Of a stretch of DNA of 64,000 nucleotides, positions 47,842 through 59,200 are shown piece by piece. The notes below the pieces were generated by a model that was not told the DNA's origin, made no database searches, and saw only the letters and a list, made by a program, of their open reading frames with translations. The stretch spans positions 1,341,001 to 1,405,000 of the forward strand of contig JAZGTH010000002.1 in NCBI GenBank assembly GCA_036877525.1. The letters are read 5' to 3'. A program made the translations under genes and the position numbers. The stretch is from Chromobotia macracanthus (Eukaryota > Chordata > Actinopteri > Cypriniformes > Botiidae). The stretch's first letter is position 1. The number at the start of each line of letters is the position of its first letter.

Positions 47842-49830
47842 GATGGCCATCAATAAAGTGGATCTTTTGTTTTTTTAAGTGTGTAAACCAATGCATATGT
47901 GTATGTGTGGGGGTTTGTTTAAATATATGGTTTATGAGGACACAAATTTGTATAATGACATGCAAAACAATGTAAACATGGTTTATGGAGACACTTCCTC
48001 TGTATGATTTTTCACCAGCAAGAGTAGAAGTTAAACGTGGACTGATTTCTAACCCATGAGACACAAGGAATTAATAGCTGAGTGGGTGGACCTTCTGTCA
48101 TGAAGGGTGAAACAGGATTTCAGTCAGCTCATGAGCACAGCAAGAGCAAATAAGACTCTTTTCCTCGCCTCTGGCCTAGCCCCTCTATACAGAGCACCTA
48201 TTACATGAAATTACTTTATTTAAGCACTTTTGTTCTGTTAATATAAAATACATTTACCTTTCTTGACATCACCCACGTAAGCACAAAGTTTTCTCAGCGC
48301 ACTGTTCCATGTAAGAGCTGTTTTAATTATACAGGATGAAGTTATTGTGAATGTTTATGAATTATGATGATTGTTTATTGTTTTTAATTTCTGATGTGTT
48401 ATAAGTTTGTTGGTTATAGCATTAACTCAATGTTTTTGTGCTGAGATGTACAGTCAGTTCAATCATTCACACACCTCCCATTAGATTTATTTTACTTGCT
48501 GTTGTTAAAGACAAAATCCTGAACACTTACCTAATGCAGAGGAATAAACACACACTAGACATGCCATTAGTCTCAAATCCAAAGCTTGAAATATTATGCA
48601 TATAATCTCACAAAACATACATGTATTTACGCAGTAGTATTGTTCCTACTAGATTTTATGCTGAGTTCAATAAAAAGGTATTACAGTACTTTTAATAAAT
48701 TACAGAACTTTTTACTGAATAATCAATGGGAATTAAATTCAAAGAGTCCTATTAATGCTAAAAATCCAAAAACAGGCTTCGTTTTTCATGCAAAATATCA
48801 TCTTCATTTCAGTTTGATTTGTTTTGTGTGAATAGCCTGAATGTTGTCAAAGGTTTATTTGTTATATTGACTGTGAATACTGGCATAAAGGGCTACATAA
48901 CTGGAGATTTAGTGTGTTCATAAACTTTGAGAACATGAGTAAGTAGATCCATGAAGTGTTTGTCTTACTGTTGTACAAACATAATATCATTTGAGCCTTT
49001 TGATGAGGACTTTCATTTTTTATTTTTTTAAAGCAGAACTACTAGCATACTTGCATTTCACTGCTTAGGAGAAATCTGCTTTCTGTTTTGTGATATTTAA
49101 GCACGTTTGAATGAGAAAGCCAGGAGAGAAACTCCTATTCTGCTGTCTCCCTGTTTCTTAACTCACTTTCTTTCTCACAAAATGGCAGACTTCTCTTTGT
49201 GCATCTGTTTTGTAAGTACCAGTTTTGTGATTGCAACATAAGTAGTGTACGTCTGCAAGCTTGCAGTCAAATCTGAGAGCGTGTATGTGAATTATGCAAG
49301 CAGATGCTTCCCTTTAAATCTTCTTTTAACCTTTAAAACATATACAGTATTAAAAATATTTTATGAATACGAAAGGTGTACTATAGCTTATCAATAAAGT
49401 ATTTGATCACTGTTTAAGTCTTTATTTATTTAGCTATCTATTAAAATCAAAACAATCGCATTTACAGAAAATGTTGTCTTCATGTACCTGTGACGTTCCA
49501 TTTTCCATGCTATTATGAGCAGTATCTATTGTAATTGTTTTACCAATAGGAACTGATACTACACTTAGACAAGACACAGAACTCCTGCAAATAATAAATT
49601 TGTTTGATTGTAACTTCCTTTAAACACCTTAGAATCGGGGGTATTGATTTTTTAATTACAGAAGTGTAATTTCACCATGGATTGAGAAAGCGTATGTGAT
49701 GTAATTAAATGGTCCATTTCCTCATCATAAAACACTGAGTTTCCCCCAAAAAATTTAACAGATATTATGGTTCTTACAGTAGATGATGCTCTCAGAAGAG
49801 GTGTAAAAAGTACAGAAAATTAAACTTGAG
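47842..49830. other. fgd3-susd3 intergenic DNA, no gene
   Basis: Downstream of the fgd3 stop. No PH2-coding exon of fgd3 was recognised here by eye on the plus strand. AT-rich, with several AATAAA motifs. Confidence 0.5.
47852..47857 (+). promoter_or_regulatory. fgd3: fgd3 polyadenylation signal candidate
   Basis: AATAAA 10 bases after the fgd3 TAG stop. If used, the 3' UTR is very short; other AATAAA motifs further on (for example near 48542) could be used instead. Confidence 0.5.
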
Positions 49831-49834
49831 GGAA

Positions 49835-50040
49835 AACTTCACCAAAAAGTGAAATTTATCTCATAATTTACTCACCCTAGGTGTGTTTGACTGTCTTCAG
49901 CTAAACACAATCTGAATTATGATAAATTTTAGTGTGAAAAATTTGGTGATTTTCGTGTGTCTTGTTAGTAGTTGTCAAATACGTGTTTTATCACAAGGTA
50001 CATTTTCATTTTTCTTTTAACTATTTCTTTAAACTGAAAT
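49835..50040. repeat. MITE-like repeat copy
   Basis: AAACTTCACCAAAAAGTGAA, then CATAATTTACTCACCCTAGG and GTTTGACTGTCTTCAGCTAA; same family as 23145. Confidence 0.5.
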
Positions 50041-50199
50041 TTGGACACTGGTGAAGCCTAGATACTTGAACATAAAAAGTATTCAAATTTAAAATGAAAA
50101 AAACTTGGCTGATGTACCTGCTTTGTATGTACATTTAGAGAAATCAATCTCTGAATGTTTTTTCTAACAATGAATAAAAGCTGGCAACCCTATTCATTT

Positions 50200-51225
50200 T
50201 AAGAAGGTAAGATAGTTATTAGTTATTCGATAGTTTTTGAAGCATTGTGGCATGATAATTAGCATGATACTAGCACGTTTCAACATCCGTTAGCAACTAG
50301 CATATTTCAGCATCAGTTAGAATGATTAGCATGACGTTAGCATGTTTTAGCATGATGCTAGCATGACTTAGCATGATGCCGACATGACTTAGCATGATGC
50401 TAGCATGATTTAGCATGATAGCTATACTAAAATATGGCTTATTCTTGATATTAAGAGGTTGCTAGGATGATCTAAATGGTTGCTAGGTTGTGGTCAGGAA
50501 GTTGCCAGGGCAATACCTAAAGCCCACTGACAGCCCGAGTCAAATAAGCTCACCCATGTCTCTACAGTGTTCTAATGCAGAGATCTGGCTTATTCATTTT
50601 ATTATATGGTTGCTAGGGTGTAGCTAGACAGTTAACAGGGTAAAATCATTATGGATGTGTGTGTGAATCAAAAGAGCGAACTCCCATGATAATGTTCTGG
50701 TGCTGCGATATAGCTAATTCATGTTGGTTGCTAGGGTGCTCTAAATGGTTGCTTGGGCATGGCTGGACAGTCAAAAGATGGTCACCCACTTGTCTCTGTG
50801 ATGTTCAGATGCCTCTCACCTTTATAAAATGAAGTCAGTGGGGTGGTTGCTAGGCTACTGTAACTGGTTGCTAGGGCGTGGCTACGAAGTTGAAACCATT
50901 TGTTGCTGCTTACTAAGTCAAGCGATATGAGCTCACCCCCAAATCTCACCGACATTCTGATGCGGAGCTATGACGTCAAAAAATTCAGCCCAATGTTAAG
51001 TCTATCAAATTTTTTGCCCCCTTTTAATACACCCTAAATACGTAATACCCCAGATTGTTTATAAAAGTCATAGCATACCTCTCCTCAATAAGTTTGGTTT
51101 GACACCCCATTCATGGGTCTACGACGGTGTAGGACGAGTTACGTGTAGAAACTTTGTCTGGAACAGAAGAAGATAAGTATGTAAGAGAGAAATAGTGGTG
51201 CGCAAGCACCACTGATAATAATAAG
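50200..51225 (+). repeat. 'TGGTTGCTAGGG' / 'GCTAGCATGA' repeat, long copy
   Basis: An array of TTAGCATGATGCTAGCATGA-type units (50230-50430) is followed by multiple GGTTGCTAGGGTG phrases and CACCCATGTCTCTACAGTG. The end near 51190-51225 reads GTGCGCAAGCACCACTGATA with ATAATAATAAG. Matches 44390-45115 in inverse orientation. Non-coding. Confidence 0.75.
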
Positions 51226-52330
51226 TTTAAGTCAAATAATATGTTGGCTTTCTCAAGCCAAAATAATGATTACGTTGTAATAATAAGTACTCATTTAGTT
51301 CACATAATGATTTATTTTATGCATTATCTTTTGCTGTCCTTTTAGTGGTGTCCAGTTGTAACAGCACTCCTGACAGTCTCCATTTCTCTCCAAAAACTAC
51401 ATGATTGCCTTTTGTGCCACCAGAGGACGCCATAACTGACTCATCCAATAGACATAGATAAAGTTTTGTTTGGACTGTCAGTCTTTTTGTTCAGCTCTTA
51501 GCCTATAACGAGATTCTGTGGGTTTTCCAAGTACTTCCTCTTTCTGGGCTTTAGAAAACACTTATTTCTCTCACTAACATTTACTCCAAACACCTGTTTA
51601 ACTTTCACTTCTGTTTCTAATTCTTGAACTATTTGCAGGGCAAAAAAGATTTCCGTTTCTAATTCTCAGGTTCTTGCTTTTGGCAAACCGTTGACTTCAT
51701 ACACTTTGCTTTATAAAAAGAATTTATTAATACCAGGTAATATATAAAAGACATATGTAAAAAAATATTTTGTATATATTATATACAAAATATATTTAAA
51801 AATATATTTTTAAGTATAAAAAAAATATATTTTTAATGAGTTTCACTGTTTTACTGAGCTGAATTTTGGCAAAGTTCTACCACTTTTATCTTGTTTAAAT
51901 GGATAATAAAAAACTGCAGTCCTTCTTGGTTAAACCTGCATAGGTGTTTTATTAATGAAAGAAATTAATGAAAAAAATGTTGGTATCGTTACTGTAGGGT
52001 AAACCTTAACAACTGCCATGGCAGGAAACGTCTCCAGTCACACATAACCAACAACAAGAGTGGTTTGCCGAAATGGTGGCCACATAGACTTTAAATGTTA
52101 AAGATGTAAGGCCTGAACCCAATTGCTCCAGTAAAAGTTTAAGCACCTCAGCTATGTTTAACTGGGTCTTTGCCAAAGGCCAGAACACCAGTTAAAAAAT
52201 CTCTTCCTATTAAAGCACAGAGGCATCTGGTAGACAGTGCTATATGACTAAGTTAAACTGCTTGTGGTAGATGGGCTTCATTTAGTGGGCCATGCCACTA
52301 AATGTTGCATGACAACATTTTATTTTAGTC
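51225..52330. other. Intergenic DNA, no gene
   Basis: No exon seen. Contains an AT palindrome with 13-bp arms at 51765-51793. Confidence 0.4.
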
Positions 52331-52369
52331 GTGTGTTGTAAGTATTTACATAAATTTTCTCATATCTCT

Positions 52370-52915
52370 TCACCACTAGGTGGCGCTGGCTCTAACTTCG
52401 CAGGTCTCAGACTATGGTGATGATGAACAACTAAGTTTTGTAACAATACGCAATTGCGTTTGTTGAATACTGCATTTACAACAAAATTCAAAATGGTTGA
52501 TGACTAAAATGGCCGACCATGGAACATCGAGTATTGTTTGATTCGGCATGCCTCAAGGAATTTGAAGAGACCACTCATTAGTGGCTCATCAGACTCTCAT
52601 TATTTTAGACAAAAGTTTTCAAACGTTATAAGTAAAAAACGCTGTAGGAGGAGTTCAAAAACGTATGCCTTTTTAAAAAATTCAAAATGGTGTAAAAATT
52701 GTCATGAAAAAATGACGTCATAAGGTGCGTTGGAATCGTCATGAGCCAAGGAATCAGAGGAAAAAAATAATTTTGTTTATAGGACTTACGGGTTATAAGC
52801 TTAAACATACATGCAAGTTTGAACTTTTAGTGGGCTTGAGATTTTGATACAGTAACATTTCAGCCTGTTCTCTGTGTACCAAAGGGTTCCTTGTCTCTTA
52901 AGGGCTTGACCCCTA
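52370..52915 (+). repeat. 'GGCATGCCTCAAGGA' repeat, copy near susd3
   Basis: CACTAGGTGGCGCTGGCTCT, AATGGCCGACCATGGAACAT, CGGCATGCCTCAAGGAATTT, AGGTGCGTTGGAATCGTCAT and AGGGCTTGACCCC. Same order and strand as the units at 13640-14480. Confidence 0.7.
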
Positions 52916-53150
52916 AAAATTAATTTCTGTACTAGCAGTAGCAGCGTTGTGGCTGAGTTTACTGTTGTTTTGCTAAAGATTAAAAGACAGGCTACTGTAG
53001 ATTGTATGTACCATTCAACCAATCAAATCTGATAACCCAACATGTTGTATATATATAAATATTTGGCGGGTTATTGAGTGGTTAACACTTCTGCTGCTGA
53101 ACACTTAATCAGTACTGAAAACTCTCCGTCTCTCTGGAACCGTAGAGGTT

Positions 53151-53162
53151 TGCGCATGCGCA
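53151..53162 (+). promoter_or_regulatory. susd3: NRF1-type site in the susd3 promoter
   Basis: TGCGCATGCGCA is a perfect palindromic NRF1 consensus 89 bp before the susd3 ATG, in the only CpG-rich patch of the neighbourhood (53120-53220). Together these suggest a TATA-less housekeeping-type promoter. Confidence 0.6.
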
Positions 53163-53250
53163 GCTCGTTGTGTAAGACGAGAGGAGTCGGACAGGTGTCT
53201 GATCACTTGCACGAGTTTGAAAGTCTTTCAGCACTGCATTTGAATCAGCC

Positions 53251-56200
53251 ATGAGAGACGGGAGCAGTGTTCACAATCAAACAGGTAAACTTCTAAACTG
53301 AGTTAAACGGTATCTTTTAAATCATAACTTTTTAATCTGTGTATGGGTATTTAGACTTTAAGTTGCTTAATGACATTAAGTTCCTTTAATAATGTAATTA
53401 TAAAATCAAATATTCATGTGCCTAGGTTTATTAATACACAGCATGAATAAAGAACAATCACTCTCTTTACAGGAAAGAAAATAAACTTTACTTACATTCA
53501 CATAGATGTTTGTAAGGGCGGGATTCTACTTTTAATATTCAATGTACTTGGCGCAGTATTAAAGTCTCTGTGTTTGTGATTTTAATTTTTCAGTAGAGAT
53601 GTATGTGCAGGAAATGTGTCTTCTCGTGTTTTGTAATGATAGCGGTTTCTCGGAACGGAAACGCAGCGCTGTGCAACAGGACGATGGGCTTATTTTTTCT
53701 GTGTATTTCATCGTGTGTTTTATTTTTTCTGTTATTTTCTGTTATCTGTTATTGTGTTAACACACAAACTATATATAATTTACAGGGTTTTGTCTGTAAA
53801 GTAATAATTTATTCACTCCACATGATTATGATTTTATAAATCCATGGTATCATGGTATAAATCCAACATCCCAGAGCAAATGTTTACGAGTTACAGTATC
53901 TGAAACACTTTCTCTTAAACAGTCATGAACATGTTGCTGAATATAGACCATTTTTAAGAAAAAGATTGTCATTTGTCCACTACATATTTACAGTTTGTAG
54001 ATGTAATAAACGCAGCACCACCATTTACTTCTCATTTCCTGAACATTACAAATATAAAACAATACAGTCTGGAAGAGAAACAACCATAAATGTATTCACA
54101 GATGGAAATATGTGATGTCTTTAAAATGAATAAAACAACATTCTAGAGCCCAGAGCAATATGGCAGTTTGCACACACGTTAATCCAGGAAATTGTATAGA
54201 AGCTTCTGTTTAACTTTGTTCTCAGTCAGAGTGAGGTATAACTTGACTGTAATAAATTGTGTTGGCACTTATTCCTTTAGGTCAGTGTGCACCCCTGCGT
54301 TCTCCTGTTATCGGCAGTTTAAAGGTAATTGCTGGAGATGGCACCAGCGTTGGCACAGTTATTCGGCTGCAGTGCCCCTCAAGACACCGTCTTATCAGTG
54401 GTGGTCAGGTGTCATGTGTGTGGATAAGTAATAACACGCACTGGAGTGGTGGGATACCTGAATGTAAACGTAAGACACTAACATACACAGTAACAGGCAT
54501 GCAGTTCCACTTACAAATGTGCAAGTTGTAATACACAATACTTATACAGTTATGGGAGGTTTTTGTATGGTGGCTGAGAGAGCTCAACATGCTGCAAATC
54601 GTCACAACACAACGGAAATGTTTCAGGGGGACCCTAACAAGTGAAGAACCCGATAAGGACCTGCTTATTGTTCAGTGGCTGGTCAGTGATGTTGTCAGTG
54701 AACTTTAGCTACTAACATAACATTAAAATAATGTTTCACACATACTTTTGTACTTCGTGAGGTAATTTAGGCTAATAATACCCAAAAGACCAAGCAATCA
54801 TACGATGAAGATGTTAAAATAAACAAAAAACTCACCTTTTAGTTCACTGACAACAACACCAACCAGACACTGAACAATAAGCAGGTCCCAGTCGCGTTCG
54901 TCATTTGTTAGGGTCCCCCTTGAAACTTTTCTGGTGTGTTGTGATGATTTGCAGCGTTTCCGTATGTTGCGAATTACTGGCTGCAAAGAGCATGAAACTA
55001 TAGAAATTTTTAAAGGAAAATTTTAGAGAAATGTATTTAGCCTCTATCATATTAATGTGTATAATTATGGCACTGGGTTGCCACAAAGAAGTAAAAGCAA
55101 AACACTAAAGAAGTGGTAACAGGGTTGCAAATCTGAATTAGGTTGAATTAGGTTAATTCAGGTTGTCACCCTGAATTAAGCTGTAACTCTGTAAGGGAGA
55201 GGTAGATTGGGACAAAATGTTTTGTAGTTATTGAGTTTTTAAAACAAGTAAATACTGAAAAATAAAATAAAAATGTATTTAGGTAAAGACAACAATAACT
55301 TGGAAAGGAGTGTTTTTCTGGATGAATGTAGTGTAAATTACAAATTAGTAATCTGTGTAAAAAAAATGAGAAAATGGAATGAGATTACAGTTTTTGATTT
55401 TCAGGATTCTGTAGAGTGTCCAGCAATGTTATTCGCTGGCATTGCAATTAATGTTAAAATCATGCAGTCTGTCTCTGAAATCTGCAGTACAGAGGCATAA
55501 AAATTAATTTTTTGCACCACATCCTGTGGGCTGGGATGCCTTCATTTGGTTGGTATTTGAAAGCAGCACAGGTGAGTCTAAGCATACAGTAGGTTGCATG
55601 TTCCTGTGTGTAAGATTTGACAGTTAGTGGAATTAAACTGACTTCTGAGCGGCTGAAAGACAATTATTTGAATGACTGCAGCTAATAAAAATGTGGTTGG
55701 CTATGTCTTCGCTCATCAGTGTCTGTGTCTATTTCTGTACATTTGTCATATTGTAACACTGCAGCACCTACAGTTCTAAAGGAGTACAACTGCAAGTGTG
55801 TTTCTGTCTCAACCCTCTCTTTGCCCTCTGATTAAGATGAAATTTTAGCTCCTCTGATCTGTCTTGTAGCTCCTTCAGCCTTCTTTCAATAACGTTTTTG
55901 AACCGTTATGGTTGTCTTGTTTTATATCCAATTTTCTAAATTTTAAAAAGTGGCAGGAATCCACTCTTGAGAAATGAGTCTGTTTTACATTAGGGCCAGA
56001 GCACTGAGGTGTAAGGACCCTATTAGAATTGCTTTTTTCATTCTGTTTCTCCATTGCTTTGGTCACCAGGTTCTGTAACCAAAAAAAAAAAAAGTTTTTT
56101 CACTTTGGTAAATAATGTCCCAATTCTTTTTTGGGTGACACTACAATATTAGGATAAAAAGTCCACTTCCAGTGGCTAAAGGTTTCTTTTATTACATACA

Positions 56201-59200
56201 GTTCAGAACTTGATTATAGGTTATTCTGTAAATTTGTTTTAAATTCACAGCTTTTGCTCAAAACAGACTAATACAAAATTACAGTAACATGAAAGGACAT
56301 GTTTACACCATGTTTTATTTTTTGTTTAATTTATTAAGCTGTCCGCTGCTTAAAAAATGTAGTCTCATTTTCAAATACATGTATTATCAACATGCTTTCA
56401 CTGTGTGTCTGGTGATGCATTATTTTGCAGCTCTGTCTCGGTTAGAGGACGAGGGTTTCCGATTGGCTCTTCTTGTGTCTTTAATCAGCTCAACCATCAT
56501 TCTTATAATGAGCATCATCTTCATTACTTCTTGTCTGGTGAGATACGTGAGACAAGAGGAGAGGAGAAAGATGGAGAGGTGAGAGGTGCAAGGAAGACAG
56601 TGAGTCTCAACCTGTTGAGTTGACAGTGATTCTTAAAGAGATAGTTCACCCAGAAATGACAATTCTGTCATTATTTACCCACATGTTGTTCCATGTCTGA
56701 ATTAATTTATTTCATAGAATACAAAGATTTAACAGAATATCTGAGCTGCTCTTTTCAAGAGAATTCTGAAGCCACCCTATATCTTTGGGTGGTTAAATTT
56801 ATATTAATATTTGTTAATATTTAATTTTTCGCTGAAGTATGTTCCTCCTCCCAAGCCTTTCTAAGGACGTCAAGCACACCTTGTAGCCGACACCCATAAA
56901 GAAGCTCAAATGGGGAAGAACCAGTGAAGGCTTGGGGAACCTCACATATCGCAAACATCAGGGGTTCCAACCAGCGATCCCAATTTTTAGCATTGTCGTG
57001 GATGAACTTACAAATCATGTTTTTGTTTGTTTGGTTGCACCGTTCGACCAGCCCATCCGTTTTGGGGTGGTAAACGCTGGTATGAATTGATTTTATACCC
57101 AATATTTTGTAAAGCTTGCGTAATGTGCGTGACATAAATGTTGTGCCTTGATCGGTGAGAATCTCTTTTGGAAACACTCTTTGCAGAGATGTTGCGGAGA
57201 GCCACTGCTTCTGGGTACCGTACTGCATAATCAACCGCGACTAATGCAAGGCAATGTCCTTGTGCTGACCATTTTAATGGCCCAACGAGATCCATGCAAA
57301 TTCTTTCAAAGGGAAACTTGATTAACGGAAGTGGGTGCAATGGCGCTTTTGGGACGGCCAGGGGGTTAACCAGCTGACATTCGGGGCATTCTGACACACC
57401 ACCTGCAGACATCTCTGCGAATGCCCGGCCAATAGAAACGGGCCATGAGAGGGTTAAATGTCTTGTCCTGTCCTAAATGGCCGGCTATCAGAGTATAATG
57501 GGCCGCCTGGAAAGCATTTCATGACGGCCCTTCGGAATCAAAAGTTGGGTTAAATCTTTTTTGTTTGTGTGTCCTGTGTCACACAATATAACCAATCATA
57601 ATGTACCGCAAAATAGGGGTACAAGAGAGCTTGGGTGGGGTTGATGAGGGTACCGTCAATAGACTGGACCGCATTAAAGGCATGGCGCAGGATCTCGTGG
57701 TGAGACTGTCGAAGGGAAAAGTCCTTGAGCGGAGAGAATGCCAACGCCCACGTCGAGGTGCTTTCCCCCAAACCCTGCATCCGATGTACCTGGGGTCCCC
57801 TCGCCAACCCAAGCCAGCCTCATGTCCCGGTCATCTTGGTTTTTGCAGGAGCCATGCTCACACATTCCCTTTTAATAGGGAATGTATGACTCATCCTGGA
57901 GGGTCAGCAACCGGAAACTCTGGCGATGTTGTTTGGGGCTGCGACCCACCTGCTGCAAAATGGCCTTTTTAAAGTCTGCGTAAATGAGGAGGCTTCGGCG
58001 GGATCAGCCTGACCGCCCAGTGCTCCTCCGGGCAAGTGCACACCTCCGCGGTATGCTCAAAGACCTTGATAAATGCCTCCGGGTTGTCCCCGGTCCTCAG
58101 CTTCTGCAGTGGGAGATGAGGCGGATGAGGAGATGATCCTCCTGTTTATTCTCGAGGAGAGAGCGAAATCTCTGCTCTTGGTCCTCTCTGAGCTCCAGGA
58201 GTGCTTGGTGTTGCGCGTGGTGGAGATTTGACAGTGACTTGACGAGCTCACCCAGCGGCGTGGACTCCATGGCAGCGTATCCAAAAAAAAATTAAATGTC
58301 CCAGGCTTCGGCAGCACTGTGACACTTTTGTGTCCCTCTTGCAAAAGGGTGTATGAAAAAACAAGTCGGAGAGCGGCATGACGGGAAGTGAATGTTTATT
58401 TATAAACTTTTAGACAAAAAAACAAAAAAGCAAACGAAAACCAGTTTGTGGGCTTTTCAGCGTTCCACTATTAGAGACATAAATTGCTTCAGTTCCAGGT
58501 CCCGTCCTCCACTCACTTTCCCTGATCAACTCATTCTGTTGCAGCCTCGTTTCAACCTATCTCTTGACTCACTGCAAAACGGTAACAGCTGTTAGGATTC
58601 ATTACGAGGGAGGCATTTCCCTTAACCATTTAGTCTCAAAATTTTACTCTCCGTCGGCAGCGACGACGAAACCGCCCCGCTTTCCACAATATTATATTTC
58701 TATATTATATTTACATATTTTTTTTTTAATATTTATTATATTTTTCTATATTATATATTTATATTAAATTTAGATTAAGTTAATACATTAAAAAGAATTT
58801 AATCACTTTTTAATACTGTATGGGTATATACACATAATATGTAACCTTTTTAGTCTCCCTCAAAATTTTAGGTCAAACTTATTAAACATATAACCCTGTT
58901 AAACATATACAGGGAAAGTGTATAAACCCTGTTAAACATATACAGGGAAAGTGTATATTTTAGGTATAGCGTCTGGACAATATTTGCACAAAGCGGAAAA
59001 GTCTTACGTCCTGGGGGGGCTTTAAGCTATTAATTTTATCACATACTGATAAAATTAATAGCTTGTATGCATTGTAAGTTGCTTTGGATAAAAGCATCTG
59101 TCAGATGTGTAAGTTTAACTTCTTTTAGGTTTTCTTTGGCCTTCACTGGCCATGTTCATTTAAAAAGTGGTATTTGTCAGGTAGTAGGGACATTGTATGC

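Noticed and set aside
47842..53150. Possible hidden PH2 exons of fgd3
   Set aside because: Reading for a terminal PH helix with a conserved Trp and acceptor/donor pairs gave no candidate; this was by eye only, so it remains a point to verify.
57601..57972. 123-residue plus-strand open frame
   Set aside because: Antisense shadow of the minus-strand gypsy pol fragment.
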